A stretch of DNA of 64,000 nucleotides, taken from CAZSBB01 sp964605235 (GTDB lineage Bacteria; Planctomycetota; Phycisphaerae; Phycisphaerales; Phycisphaeraceae). The notes beneath the pieces are model-generated. The model saw only the letters and a list, made by a program, of their open reading frames with translations, made no database searches and had not been told where the DNA came from. Both the position numbers and the translations under genes were made by a program. Numbering within the stretch: position 1 is the stretch's first letter; each line of letters starts with the position of its first letter. The stretch lies in NCBI GenBank assembly GCA_964605235.1, contig CAZSBB010000032.1:8573-72572 (forward strand), given 5' to 3'. Below, piece by piece: positions 16,695 through 27,392 of this stretch.

Positions 16695-19600
16695 TGCTAT
16701 GTTCCCCGGCCGCAGCGGCCGGACCAGCAATTTCCGCAGCACCGCCAGCAGCGTGGAAGCCGGGGTGAGGTAATTCGCCGGCGGGCGGTAGTACACCGTG
16801 CGCTCGTCGATCAGACTCACCCGCCCCGGCGCGCCGACAAACAGCGGTTCCAGGCGGGTGAAGGCCTGGGTGGTGAAAATCAGGTCCGGGCCTTCGAGCT
16901 TGAGCTTCTCGATTTCCAGCAGCGTGCAGGCGATGCGCAGCTCCGCGAGGTCCAGGAAGCTCTGCGCCCCGGCGGGGGGTGGGCCGTAGGCATCGCGCAG
17001 ATCCCGGGCGACGGCATCGAGCTGTTCGAGACTCTCCGCGCGGCTGAGCCGGCGGTACGCTTCCATGCGGAATTTGTCCGACGCGATGTACGCCTTGGGC
17101 AATGAGCCGGTCAGCGGCAATTCCAGATGCGTGCGCGCCGCTTCGATGATCGGCTCATGCCGCAGCTTCTTGGTCGCCTGTTCGAGCAACTGGCAGTACA
17201 TCTCATAACCCACGGCCGCGATGTGCCCAGACTGCTCGGCGCCCAGCAGGTTGCCCGCGCCACGGATTTCCAGATCGCGCATGGCGATCTTGAACCCCGC
17301 CCCCAGCATGGCGTACTGCTCGATGGCGCGCAGCCGCTGGAGCGCCTTGTCCGTGATGGTGCGTTTTTCGGGCAGCAGCAGGTAGCAGTAGGCGCGATGC
17401 TTGTACCGGCCGACGCGCCCGCGCAACTGATGCAGCTCGGCGAGGCCGAAGTGGTCCGCCTCGTTGATGAACATGGTGTTGGCGGTGGGGATGTCGATGC
17501 CGGATTCAATGATGGTGGTGCAGACAAGAATGTCCGCCTGCCGCCGAATGAAGCGCAGCATGACCTTTTCCAGGTCGCGCGGCGCCATCTGCCCGTGCCC
17601 GATGATGATCTTGGCGCTGGGCGCGAGCGTCTGCAATTCGTCGGCGACCGACTGGATGTTGTGCACCCGGTTGTGCACGAAATACACCTGGCCTTCACGA
17701 TTCAGCTCACGCACAATCGCCTGCTGCACGCGCTTGCGGTTGTACGGGATCACCTCGGTGACGATCGCCCGGCGGTCCATGGGGGCGATGGTCAGCGAGC
17801 TGATGTCGCGCAGGCCGAGCATCGCCATATGCAGCGTGCGCGGGATGGGCGTCGCCGAGAGGGTCATCACGTCGGCGGTCAGACGGAATTGCAGCAGCTT
17901 GTTCTTGTGCTCGACGCCGAAGCGCTGTTCCTCGTCGATGATGACCATGCCCAGGTCGGCAAAGCGCACATCCGCGCTGAGCAGGCGATGCGTGCCGATG
18001 ATGATGTCCACCTGCCCGGCGGCGACGGCCTCCAGCACTTTGCGCTGCTCGCCGGCGGTCTTGAACCGGCTGAGCGATTCCACGCGGAACGGGTACTCCG
18101 CCATGCGGTCGCGGAAGGTGCGCTCGTGCTGTTCCGCCAGCACCGTGGTGGGCACGAGCACCGCCACCTGTTTGCCGGCCTCGACGGCTTTGAACGCGCC
18201 GCGAATGGCGACTTCGGTTTTGCCGAAACCCACATCGCCGCAGATCAGCCGATCCATCGGCTGATCGCGCGCCATGTCGCGCTTCATCGCAGTGATGGCC
18301 GCCAACTGGTCTTCGGTTTCCTCATAGGGAAACTCGGCTTCAAACTCATGCTGCCAGGGCGTGTCCTCGGGATAGCGAATGCCCGGCATCGACGCGCGGG
18401 CGGCTTGAATCCGCAGCAGTTCGGCGGCGAGGTCCTTGACCGCCTCGGCAACCTGTTCCTTCTGTTTGGCCCACCGTCGCCCGCCCAGCGTGCTCAGCGG
18501 GGGCACGCCCTGAAAGCCGCCGACGTATTTCTGCACCAGGTCAATCTGACTGACCGGCACATGCAGTGTCGCCCGCCCGGCAAACTCGAGGGTGAGGTAT
18601 TCCTCGCTGCTGCTGTCGGCGCCTTTGCCCTTCATCGGCCGCAGGCCGACGAAGCGGGCGATGCCATGGTCGCTGTGCACCACATGGTCGCCGACGTTCA
18701 GGTCCAGAAACGCATCGGCGACGCGCGCCATCTCGGCGCTCTGACCCAGCGCGCCCAGCTTGCGAATGCGCCGCCGCGCCTGGAAGCGATGGAACAGTTC
18801 CTGATGCGGCAGCACCAGCAGATCGCCGGCAGGATGAATCTGGACGAGCCCCGACCGTGAGGGTGGGGTCTGGGCTGGCGGGTGGTCAAGCGGCGGCTGC
18901 GCCGCCACCCCTTGCTGACGCGCGGGGCTCGTGACTTGCTCGGCTTCCCACACGAAGCCGCGGTGCAGATAGCCGACTTCCAGCACGATGTCAGCACGCG
19001 CCGCCGGGGCGTGCTGGCCGAGCAGTTCGAGCAGGCGCTCGCGCTCCGCCGGCTGGGGGCACAGCACCACCACGGGACGGTAGTTTTCGTCGGTGGTTTG
19101 CGCGCCCAGCTCGGCGACGGCCTTGGCGGCATTCTCGTCATAGCTGGGCAAGGGACGCACGGGGATGCGCACGGTCGCGGCCTTGGCGTTGGTGGAACGG
19201 CTGTACTGATTGAACTCCGCGTGGGGGCGTTTGGTCAGGGCTGCGAAAACGGTGGCGGGGGCATAGATGCCGACGGGGTTGCTCAGCCGTTCGTAGTAGC
19301 CGCGCGCCTGTTCCGCCAGTTCCATGGTTTCATGCAGGATGACGATGGTCTGCGGGTGCAGGAGCGTCCACAGCGCGGTGGTGCGGTCATCGCGTTGCAG
19401 TTGATCGAAGCGCGCGCCCAGCAGTTGGACTTGTTGGAGGCGGTCGCCGGAGCCGAGCGTGTCGGGATCGACGCGGCAGAGGGTGTCGATCTCATCGCCA
19501 AAGAAGTCGACGCGCACCGGGCCGGTGGCGAGGGTGGCGGGTTCATCGCTGGGGTTGCCCGAGTCGGAGGGGGCGACGACGGTGGCGGGGGGGTAGAGGT

Positions 19601-20195
19601 CGACGATGCCGCCGCGCACGGCAAACTGGCCGGGAGTTTCGATGGCGTCAACGCGCTCGTAGCCGGCGCTGGCGAGCCAGTCGAGCAAGGCGGCGGGGCT
19701 CAGGCGCCCGCCGACGCGCAGCTCCAGGCACCAGTCGCCCAGCGCATCAGGCTGCGGGACTGCCTGCATGAGTGCCTGCACGGGAGCAACAAGCACCTGC
19801 GCGGTCGGTGCTTTGCCTACTTCACCCGCCAGCCGGCGCACGGTCGCCAGACGTTCCGCCAGCAGGTCGAGGCTGACCGAGGATTCGCCGGGCAGCACTT
19901 CCAGCGCGCCAAAGCGCCGCGCGGGAAGGGTGACGCCAGCCTGTTCGAACAGCGCCAGGTCGTCCACCGCTTCATCGGCATCATCCAGATGCGGCACGAC
20001 CAGCAGCACCGGCCGCGCCAGCCGCTGGGCGATCACCCCGGCAAGCAACGTGGTGCTGCTGCCCTGACTGCCGATGGCGGCGACGGCGGGACGCTCGCCG
20101 GTGGTGAGTCCAGCGGTCAATTGCTGGGCGCAGGATGAGGTCAGCAGGCGATGCAGCCAGTGACGGGCAGCGGGATTGGCAGCGGAGTCAGTCAC
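16686..20195 (-). CDS. mfd: Transcription-repair coupling factor
   Basis: Mfd removes RNA polymerase stalled at DNA lesions and recruits UvrA. The 1169-residue protein has a UvrB-like N-terminal module, the RNA-polymerase interaction domain (near 'GDHVVHSDHGIARFVGLRPM'), and a RecG-like helicase. The helicase has Walker A 'GDVGFGKTEV' near residue 653, 'DEEQRFG' near 752 and the TRG region. A TRCF C-terminal domain completes it. Residues about 421-450, in the N-terminal part just before 'IHPAGDLLVLPHQELF', are an in-frame Pro/Ala-rich insertion that coincides with dispersed repeat family F. Start ATG overlaps the stop of the upstream acetyltransferase gene by four bases, so the two are probably co-translated. 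Confidence 0.96.
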   Translation of the reverse strand: MTDSAANPAARHWLHRLLTSSCAQQLTAGLTTGERPAVAAIGSQGSSTTLLAGVIAQRLARPVLLVVPHLDDADEAVDDLALFEQAGVTLPARRFGALEVLPGESSVSLDLLAERLATVRRLAGEVGKAPTAQVLVAPVQALMQAVPQPDALGDWCLELRVGGRLSPAALLDWLASAGYERVDAIETPGQFAVRGGIVDLYPPATVVAPSDSGNPSDEPATLATGPVRVDFFGDEIDTLCRVDPDTLGSGDRLQQVQLLGARFDQLQRDDRTTALWTLLHPQTIVILHETMELAEQARGYYERLSNPVGIYAPATVFAALTKRPHAEFNQYSRSTNAKAATVRIPVRPLPSYDENAAKAVAELGAQTTDENYRPVVVLCPQPAERERLLELLGQHAPAARADIVLEVGYLHRGFVWEAEQVTSPARQQGVAAQPPLDHPPAQTPPSRSGLVQIHPAGDLLVLPHQELFHRFQARRRIRKLGALGQSAEMARVADAFLDLNVGDHVVHSDHGIARFVGLRPMKGKGADSSSEEYLTLEFAGRATLHVPVSQIDLVQKYVGGFQGVPPLSTLGGRRWAKQKEQVAEAVKDLAAELLRIQAARASMPGIRYPEDTPWQHEFEAEFPYEETEDQLAAITAMKRDMARDQPMDRLICGDVGFGKTEVAIRGAFKAVEAGKQVAVLVPTTVLAEQHERTFRDRMAEYPFRVESLSRFKTAGEQRKVLEAVAAGQVDIIIGTHRLLSADVRFADLGMVIIDEEQRFGVEHKNKLLQFRLTADVMTLSATPIPRTLHMAMLGLRDISSLTIAPMDRRAIVTEVIPYNRKRVQQAIVRELNREGQVYFVHNRVHNIQSVADELQTLAPSAKIIIGHGQMAPRDLEKVMLRFIRRQADILVCTTIIESGIDIPTANTMFINEADHFGLAELHQLRGRVGRYKHRAYCYLLLPEKRTITDKALQRLRAIEQYAMLGAGFKIAMRDLEIRGAGNLLGAEQSGHIAAVGYEMYCQLLEQATKKLRHEPIIEAARTHLELPLTGSLPKAYIASDKFRMEAYRRLSRAESLEQLDAVARDLRDAYGPPPAGAQSFLDLAELRIACTLLEIEKLKLEGPDLIFTTQAFTRLEPLFVGAPGRVSLIDERTVYYRPPANYLTPASTLLAVLRKLLVRPLRPGNIAKG
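18846..18930. repeat. Dispersed repeat, family F, copy 1, inside mfd
   Basis: The copy runs from CGAGCCCCGACCGTGAGGGT-like text to CGCGGGGCTC. Both ends form inverted GAGCCCC arms, and the centre holds GCGGCGGCTGCGCCGCC. It matches 34068-34152 over most of its length. In mfd it is read in frame and adds about 30 residues. Confidence 0.85.
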
Positions 20196-20758
20196 GAGGC
20201 AGTTGGTCGCGCCGAGCCGCGCACGCTCAGGAGCACCGGCACTTCCACGCTGGCGGGGGTGACCGGCTCGGGTCGGGGCATGTCCACCTTGGGCACATCC
20301 AGATCGCGCACCATGGCGATCTCATCGCACGCATGATTTTTGGGGCAGCGGGCGCATTCGCTCCAGACCTTCATCGGCAACGCCTGCCGATCGAGCACGA
20401 CAAAGCCCAGCTTTTCAAAAAACACCCGTTCGTAGGTCAGGGTCATCAGCCGCGCCAAGCCCAGGTTGCGGCCCTCGGCGACCACGGCTTCGACGAGCTG
20501 CCGGCCCAGCCCGCGTCCGCGCATGCTGGGGGCGACCGCCAGCGAGTACACCTCGGCGAGATTGCCCCAGATGATCGCCAGGCCGCAGACGCCCACGACT
20601 TTCTGCTCGCCATCGATGGTTTCGACGGCGACGACGAAATCACGGGTGTGCTCGTAGAGGAACTCGAGCGAGCGGTGGAGCATCAGGCCGTATTCGGCGC
20701 AGTCGTTGATGATCCGCCCCAGGGCGGGGACATCGGCAACATGGGCACGGCGGATCAT
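20192..20758 (-). CDS. GNAT-family N-acetyltransferase, possibly short N-acetylglutamate synthase
   Basis: The 188-residue protein has the GNAT fold, with acetyl-CoA binding text 'SLAVAPSMRGRGLGRQLVE' (residues about 81-99). Downstream, 'KVWSECARCPKNHACDEIAM' with four Cys is a hallmark of short ArgA-like acetyltransferases of several phyla, which make N-acetylglutamate for arginine synthesis. A Pro/Val-rich C-terminal tail follows. The start at 20758 is supported by AGGA eight bases upstream and by a TATAAT 36 bases before it. Its stop overlaps the ATG of mfd. The substrate assignment is inferred from the Cys-rich motif only. Confidence 0.75.
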   Translation of the reverse strand: MIRRAHVADVPALGRIINDCAEYGLMLHRSLEFLYEHTRDFVVAVETIDGEQKVVGVCGLAIIWGNLAEVYSLAVAPSMRGRGLGRQLVEAVVAEGRNLGLARLMTLTYERVFFEKLGFVVLDRQALPMKVWSECARCPKNHACDEIAMVRDLDVPKVDMPRPEPVTPASVEVPVLLSVRGSARPTAS

Positions 20759-20793
20759 GGTCAATTCCTGAACAACAAACGACAAAGTGCTGA

Positions 20794-20799
20794 ATTATA
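20794..20799 (-). promoter_or_regulatory. -10 element of the acetyltransferase-mfd operon
   Basis: A perfect TATAAT on the minus strand lies 35 bases before the chosen start codon at 20758. No good -35 hexamer is visible at the usual spacing. Confidence 0.5.
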
Positions 20800-20911
20800 C
20801 GGACGGTTGAGCCGAGGATTTTTTCAGAGGAATTATTCGCCGCCGCCCTCGGTTGAATCGTACGTTTTTCAATGTCGGACGGACACAACCGCCGGCCGCG
20901 GAGCCTGACCC

Positions 20912-21085
20912 ATGATGCAGCACACTTCCCCCATGCAGCTCGGACGACTCGCCGCCAGCTCAAGCGTAGACTCGCTGCTGCGGCAGCTTACGCCGGCGCA
21001 ACGGGCGCTGCTGAACATCACGGTGTTTCAGGTTCGGTCGCTGGGTCGGGAGGTCGCGCCGGCTTTGGTGGCGCGGCCGGTGTAG
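20912..21085 (+). CDS. Possible small protein of unknown function (57 residues)
   Basis: An ATG-started frame runs for 57 codons and ends in TAG. Third positions are mostly G or C, like the neighbouring genes. The product reads 'MMQHTSPMQLGRLAASSSVD' and then 'SLLRQLTPAQRALLNITVFQ', a possible amphipathic helix. There is no clear ribosome-binding site and no recognised family. It fills the gap between the divergent acetyltransferase and the convergent LapA gene. It could be a chance frame. Confidence 0.35.
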   Translation: MMQHTSPMQLGRLAASSSVDSLLRQLTPAQRALLNITVFQVRSLGREVAPALVARPV

Positions 21086-21151
21086 GTCGCGCTGAACAAC
21101 CCAATCCTGTTAGCCGCCTTTGCCGACCGCGCGCCCATAGACCGGGCCGGG

Positions 21152-21376
21152 TCAGGGCCGAGGCGGCTTGTTCATTAGCCTGCCCGCCACCAGCAGCCCC
21201 AGCACAAAGCCCACCCCGGTCGCCAGAAAGAGCAGCAGGGCGCGGGGCATGGTGACCGTCAGAAACAGAAACCTGGTCTCCACGGCCTGGGTGTTCTGAA
21301 AGATCACCACCAGCACCATCACGGCCGCGACGACCGCCAGCGCCAGCTTCCATTTACTTCCGGCGGCGGGCTGCAT
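21152..21376 (-). CDS. LapA (DUF1049) domain membrane protein
   Basis: The 74-residue protein has two hydrophobic segments (residues about 9-27 and 40-62) with 'VIFQNTQAVETRFLFLTVTM' between and after them. The 'F-Q-N-x-x-x-V-x-x-x-F/L' pattern is diagnostic for the LapA/DUF1049 family. AGGAG lies seven bases before the ATG at 21376. In E. coli LapA/LapB link lipopolysaccharide synthesis to LpxC turnover; here no LapB-like TPR partner is adjacent, so the role is open. Confidence 0.85.
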   Translation of the reverse strand: MQPAAGSKWKLALAVVAAVMVLVVIFQNTQAVETRFLFLTVTMPRALLLFLATGVGFVLGLLVAGRLMNKPPRP

Positions 21377-21554
21377 GTCCAGGCTCCTGCGTTGATCCAA
21401 CCGTGACCCGATCCACATATGCTCCGACGTCCAAAACGCCGGCCACAATATTGTATCGGCTGGTACTATCCGCATTCGCCAACCTATTCGCCGCTCGGTG
21501 CGGGCGAAGTTACACTGGCGGCTGTTTCACCGCCATCAAGGGGTCTACCACATC

Positions 21555-22397
21555 ATGATCAAAGCCATCAGCTACTGGTGTTTTCAGCACGGCCTGGCGG
21601 GGACGCACCCCATCGCCGACGCCTTGGCGGAAGCCAAAGCCGCGGGATTCGCCGGCGTGGAGCTGGCGGTCGGGCTCGGCGGCGCGCTGCACACCGGCAC
21701 GTCCAAGACCGATTGCCTCAAGCTGCGCAAGACCATCGAAGCTTCGGGCGTGCAGGTGCAGACCGTGGCCGCCGGGTTGACCTGGGCGGTCAATCCCACC
21801 AGCAACGACAAAGCGACCCGCGCCAAGGCGATCAAGCTGCACGCGGCCGCGCTGGAGCGCGCCGGCTGGCTGGGCGCCCAGTCGATGCTGATGGTGCCCG
21901 GCGTGGTGCGCAGCCCGATCTCCCCGGACATCGTGCGGTATGACCACGCCATCGAACGCTGCCGGGAAGCCGTCAAACGCCTGCTCGACACCGCCGAGAA
22001 GGTCAACGTCGAGCTGTGCCTGGAGAACGTGTGGAACGGCATGTTCTACTCGCCGCTGGAACTGCGTGACTTCATCGACAGCTTCAAGTCCAGCAAGCTG
22101 GGCGTGTACTTCGACGTAGGCAACGGGCTGGGCTATCACCAGTACCCGCCGCACTGGATCGAACTGCTCGGTGCGCGCATCAAGCGGGTGCACATCAAGG
22201 ACTACACGGAAAACTTCAACTGGACCGGCGGGTACATGTTCTGTGCGCTGGGCCAGGGCCAGGTGCCGTGGAAGGAAACACTGGCGGCGCTGCGGAAGAT
22301 CGGCTACGACAAGACGCTGGTCGCCGAGATGCTGCCGTGGGATCCCTGCCTGCTGGCGCGCACCAGCGCGGAGATGGATGTGCTGATGAAGCTGTGA
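21555..22397 (+). CDS. Sugar phosphate isomerase/epimerase (TIM barrel)
   Basis: This 280-residue xylose-isomerase-like TIM barrel protein has metal-site acids visible in 'VNVELCLENVW', 'GVYFDVGNGLGYHQYPPHW', 'RVHIKDYT' and 'LVAEMLPW'. The family isomerises or epimerises small sugars, inositol derivatives or hydroxypyruvate. The gene is followed on the same strand by a Gfo/Idh/MocA oxidoreductase after about 200 bases, a pairing typical of planctomycete and Firmicute catabolic loci (inositol or unusual sugars). The substrate cannot be told from sequence. The start at 21555 is placed where conservation begins; the upstream site is weak. Confidence 0.88.
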   Translation: MIKAISYWCFQHGLAGTHPIADALAEAKAAGFAGVELAVGLGGALHTGTSKTDCLKLRKTIEASGVQVQTVAAGLTWAVNPTSNDKATRAKAIKLHAAALERAGWLGAQSMLMVPGVVRSPISPDIVRYDHAIERCREAVKRLLDTAEKVNVELCLENVWNGMFYSPLELRDFIDSFKSSKLGVYFDVGNGLGYHQYPPHWIELLGARIKRVHIKDYTENFNWTGGYMFCALGQGQVPWKETLAALRKIGYDKTLVAEMLPWDPCLLARTSAEMDVLMKL

Positions 22398-22605
22398 AGC
22401 GGGTGACGAGCCGAACACCATGATCGTACGACGGCATGATCATGCCCATTTCGCCCCCGGCGAGTCGCCGAGGGCTAAGTGAACCGCCTGAAGCCAGTGC
22501 AGTTGGGCATTCCCCCCAAAGCTCAGGATTCCAGGCGGTCAGTTTTCGAGCAGAAATTCAAACGGGCGAACCATCGCCAACGCAACATTCTCAGGAGTGA
22601 TGAAC

Positions 22606-23619
22606 ATGACCAAGGTCGGCGTGATCGGACTGGGCATGATGGGCGGAACCCATCTGGACGTGTACGCCAAGCTCAAGGGTGCGAAGGTGGTCGCCGTCAG
22701 CGACGCCAACCCGCAGCGACTGGCGGGCACGCAGAAGGCGGCGGGCAACGTGAAGGGTCAGGCCCAGGGCGGCTTTGATCTGAGCAATCCCAAGCTGCGC
22801 AAGTACGACGAAGGCATGGACCTGATCGCGGACCCGGACATCGAGTTGGTGGACATCTGTCTGCCGACGCCGATGCATGTGGATTATGCCGTGGCGGCGC
22901 TCAAGGCGGGCAAGCATGTGCTGCTGGAGAAGCCGGCGGCGCGCACGAGCAAGGAAGCCGCCAAACTGGTGGAGGCCGCGAAGAAAGCCAAAGGTTTGTG
23001 CATGATCGCCATGTGCATGCGCTTCTGGCCCGGTTGGGACTGGCTCAAGACCGCCGTGGAAAAGCAGACCTACGGCAAGGTGCTTGCCGCCCACTTCCGC
23101 CGCGTGGCGAACCACCCCGGCGGCCCGTTCTATTCCAACGGCGAAGCCTGCGGCGGGGCGGCCCTGGACCTGCACATTCACGACACCGATTTCGTGCAGT
23201 ACCTGTTCGGCATGCCGCGCAGCGTCAGCAGCGTTGGTTACAGCCGGATCACCAGCGAGATCGACCACCTCGTCACCACCTACGAGTACGACCACGTGCC
23301 CATGGTGGTCGCCGAGGGCGGCTGGGCGATGAGCCCGGGCTTCGGCTTCTCCATGCGCTACACGGTGAACTTCGAGGACGCCACGGCGATCTTCGACATC
23401 GGCGCGCCGGACCCGCTGTTGCTGGCGCGCAAGGGCGCGTGCAAGCCGGTCAAGCTGGCGCCCAAGATGGGCTATGAGCTGGAAATCAAGTACTTCCTCG
23501 ACTGCATCGCAAAGAAGAGCAAGCCCAGCGTGGTGACGCTGCAGGATGCCGCCAACTCGGTGAAGATCGTGGAAGCGGAAGTCAAGAGCGCCCGCACCGG
23601 CAAGACGGTGAAGCTGTAA
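22606..23619 (+). CDS. Gfo/Idh/MocA-family oxidoreductase
   Basis: The 337-residue NAD(P)-dependent dehydrogenase has an N-terminal Rossmann fold ('VGVIGLGMMGGTHLDVYAKL') and the 'LLEKPAARTSKEA' motif with the catalytic-region Lys. A C-terminal substrate domain contains 'GGAALDLHIHDTDFVQYLFG', where the His-x-x-Asp pattern is typical. AGGAG lies eight bases before the ATG at 22606; GTG at 22597 and ATG at 22600 are alternatives. It likely works with the sugar isomerase upstream in oxidation of a sugar or cyclitol. Confidence 0.9.
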   Translation: MTKVGVIGLGMMGGTHLDVYAKLKGAKVVAVSDANPQRLAGTQKAAGNVKGQAQGGFDLSNPKLRKYDEGMDLIADPDIELVDICLPTPMHVDYAVAALKAGKHVLLEKPAARTSKEAAKLVEAAKKAKGLCMIAMCMRFWPGWDWLKTAVEKQTYGKVLAAHFRRVANHPGGPFYSNGEACGGAALDLHIHDTDFVQYLFGMPRSVSSVGYSRITSEIDHLVTTYEYDHVPMVVAEGGWAMSPGFGFSMRYTVNFEDATAIFDIGAPDPLLLARKGACKPVKLAPKMGYELEIKYFLDCIAKKSKPSVVTLQDAANSVKIVEAEVKSARTGKTVKL

Positions 23620-23713
23620 GCCACACTTGAGCAGCAACCAGGTCAGCAATCCAACCCACCTTGTTCATCATGAGCAAGGTGGTTTTCATTTGGGGCTGCG
23701 ATGGCCAAGCATT

Positions 23714-24002
23714 TGTAGGTCCGGGCTGGCCCTCACTCTTACCCACAAGTCCCCAAACCCTCGTTTTCACGGTAAAAACAAGGATTGCACTACGTAAACG
23801 GGGGCTTGAGAATAGGCAAACTACAACTGCCCGGACCTTGCAGAAATCAGCAGGCCGCCCTGATGGCTCTCGAAGGTGGCCCAACAAGTGAATCGACAGG
23901 GCTGGTGAAGCACCATAAAAAGATGTGGGTAAGAGTGAGGGCTGGCCCGGACAGGGAATGGCGCTGCGTGGTAGATCGTGTCCGGGCCAGCCCGGACCTA
24001 CA
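23714..24002. repeat. Dispersed palindromic repeat, family A, copy 2, interrupted
   Basis: The left arm TGTAGGTCCGGGCTGGCC (from 23714) and the right arm GTGTCCGGGCCAGCCCGGAC (23978-23997) then CTACA are the usual family A ends. The copy is split by the 208-bp element at 23732-23939. Without the insertion it would be about 73 bases, like copies 1 and 3. Confidence 0.85.
23732..23939. mobile_element. MITE-like element with 16-bp terminal inverted repeats and 8-bp target duplication
   Basis: CTCACTCTTACCCACA (23732-23747) and TGTGGGTAAGAGTGAG (23924-23939) are perfect inverted repeats. GGCTGGCC is present directly on both sides (23724-23731 and 23940-23947), the signature of an 8-bp target-site duplication. 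The 208-bp element has no coding capacity for a transposase. It has landed inside a family A repeat. The parent insertion sequence family was not identified. Confidence 0.85.
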
Positions 24003-24043
24003 GGAAGTCTGCCCCCGGTTCAGCGTTGTGCGAGCGCAAATAA

Positions 24044-24729
24044 TTACTTCCCCCGACAGCGCGGCAGGAGCCACTGCATGAGTTCGCAGGCGTGATGGGC
24101 GATGTGCCGGGCGCCGCTGTCGCGCAGCTCCGGTTCGTCGCGGAAGCCCCAGGTGACGCCGATGGGGAAGAACCCCGCGCCCACCGCGGTCGCCATGTCC
24201 ACCTTGGTGTCGCCGACGTACGCCCACCGCGCCGGCTCGATGCCGATTTCCGCTGCCACCTGCAGCGCGCTGGTGGGGTCCGGCTTGAGCGGCACGCCTT
24301 CCTGATGACCGCGCACTGCCGCCCACGGCCAGCGGTGATACAACAGTTCGATCACCTGCACGGTTGCCGGGTGGGGCTTGTTGCTCAGCACCGCCATGGG
24401 CACGCCCGTAGCCACGAGCGCATCAAGCAACTCCGGCACCCCCGCATACGGGCGCGTCTGGTCCAGACTGTGCTCCGCGTAGTACGCACGGAAAGCCGCC
24501 TTGCCCTGCGCCACTTCCGCAGCACTCAGCGGCGGCTGGGCTGCGTGTTCGATCAGGTATTCCAGGCCCTGCCCGGCGAGGTAGCGATAGTCCAGCAGTG
24601 CCCGCGCAGGACGACCCACCGCCTCCATCGCGTGGTTGCCCGCCGCGGCGATGTCCGCCAGCGTGTCGGCGAGCGTGCCGTCCAGATCGAACATCACGGC
24701 TGCGAACGGTTGCGTTTCAACAGCACTGC

Positions 24730-24733
<4 letters not shown>
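24044..24733 (-). CDS. gph: HAD-family phosphatase, phosphoglycolate phosphatase-like
   Basis: The 229-residue haloacid-dehalogenase hydrolase carries 'MFDLDGTLADT' (nucleophile Asp16, acid Asp18), 'AVLSNKPH' (motif II), a Lys near 'VPLKPDPTSAL' (motif III) and 'YVGDTKVDM' (motif IV), with the small helical cap of the Gph subgroup. It removes phosphate from 2-phosphoglycolate or related small substrates. Translation starts with GTG at 24733, overlapping the stop of glnS as GTGA, so coupling is likely. Confidence 0.9.
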
Positions 24734-26553
<1,820 letters not shown>

Positions 26554-26686
26554 GGCAGGGGCAGCTCCTGAAGGATGCGATGCAACAATCCCGTCGCCCG
26601 GCGGCCAGCCTTCCGCCCGACCGGATAAGCCGGGCATTGTAGCGGGCGATGCGGGTTTGAGGGGCTGAGCACGTGGCAAGGGATGA

Positions 26687-26820
26687 ACGAGCCGGAAGCG
26701 TGAGCGACGGGGAGCGTCACCATACACCGGGGGCGCCAGGTCAACAGGAAAACCATTGGGTCGCCATGCGCCCTGCCCGTCGCTGACGCTTCCGGCTCGT
26801 CGCTGGCGCTTCCGGCGCGT
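26687..26820. repeat. Dispersed palindromic repeat, family B, copy 3
   Basis: The left arm ACGAGCCGGAAGCGTGAGCG plus ACGGG (26687-26711) and the inverted right arm (26776-26800) are followed by a further degenerate half-copy, CGCTGGCGCTTCCGGCGCGT. It lies upstream of glnS and next to the end of the DUF2237 gene. Confidence 0.8.
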
Positions 26821-26850
26821 AGCTGGCGCGATGTTGCCCGGATTGCAGCG

Positions 26851-27237
26851 TCAGCGTTGCTCAGGGCTCTGGGCGTCCACCGCATGGGCTTTGAGATCAT
26901 CCAGATCGACGAACTCGAGCACCGCCATGTGGGTCGCGCGCAGCACCACCGGCGGCGCCACGCCCGCATCGAGCGCTTCCTTCCAGCGCGCGGCACACAG
27001 GCACCAGCGGTCGCCGGGAGTCAGCCCGGGAAAACCATACTCCGGCGCCGGCGTGGACAGGTCGTTGCCGCGCTCCTTGCTGAAGGTGAGGAACTCGGCG
27101 GTCACCTGGGTGCAGACCACATGCACGCCCAGATCGCCCGGCCCGGTTTCGCAGCAGCCGTTGCGAAAGAAGCCGGTCATGGGGTTGAGGGAACACGTTT
27201 CGAGCTTGCCACCGAGCACATTTCTGCCGCCGGGCAT
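26851..27237 (-). CDS. DUF2237-family protein
   Basis: The 128-residue protein matches DUF2237 almost throughout: 'NVLGGKLETCSLNPMTGFFR', 'NGCCETGPGDLGVHVVCTQV', 'FLTFSKERGNDLSTPAPEYG' and 'FPGLTPGDRWCLCAARWKEA'. Four Cys pairs are conserved, and metal binding is plausible but unproven. The family is widespread and has no known function. AGGAG lies eight bases before the ATG at 27237. The gene lies between glnS and the divergent msrA. Confidence 0.92.
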   Translation of the reverse strand: MPGGRNVLGGKLETCSLNPMTGFFRNGCCETGPGDLGVHVVCTQVTAEFLTFSKERGNDLSTPAPEYGFPGLTPGDRWCLCAARWKEALDAGVAPPVVLRATHMAVLEFVDLDDLKAHAVDAQSPEQR

Positions 27238-27392
27238 GATTGCAACTCCTGGGCTAAAGCAGCCGGGAAACCCATCATAGTCGTCCGTCGCCGGCAAGTC
27301 CGCGCCGTGGATTTATCAAAATGGAATAATCCCCGGCAGGACGCCGTTGATCTGGTTGCCTATGTTTTCCTGTGGTCATAAGCGAATCGCCC

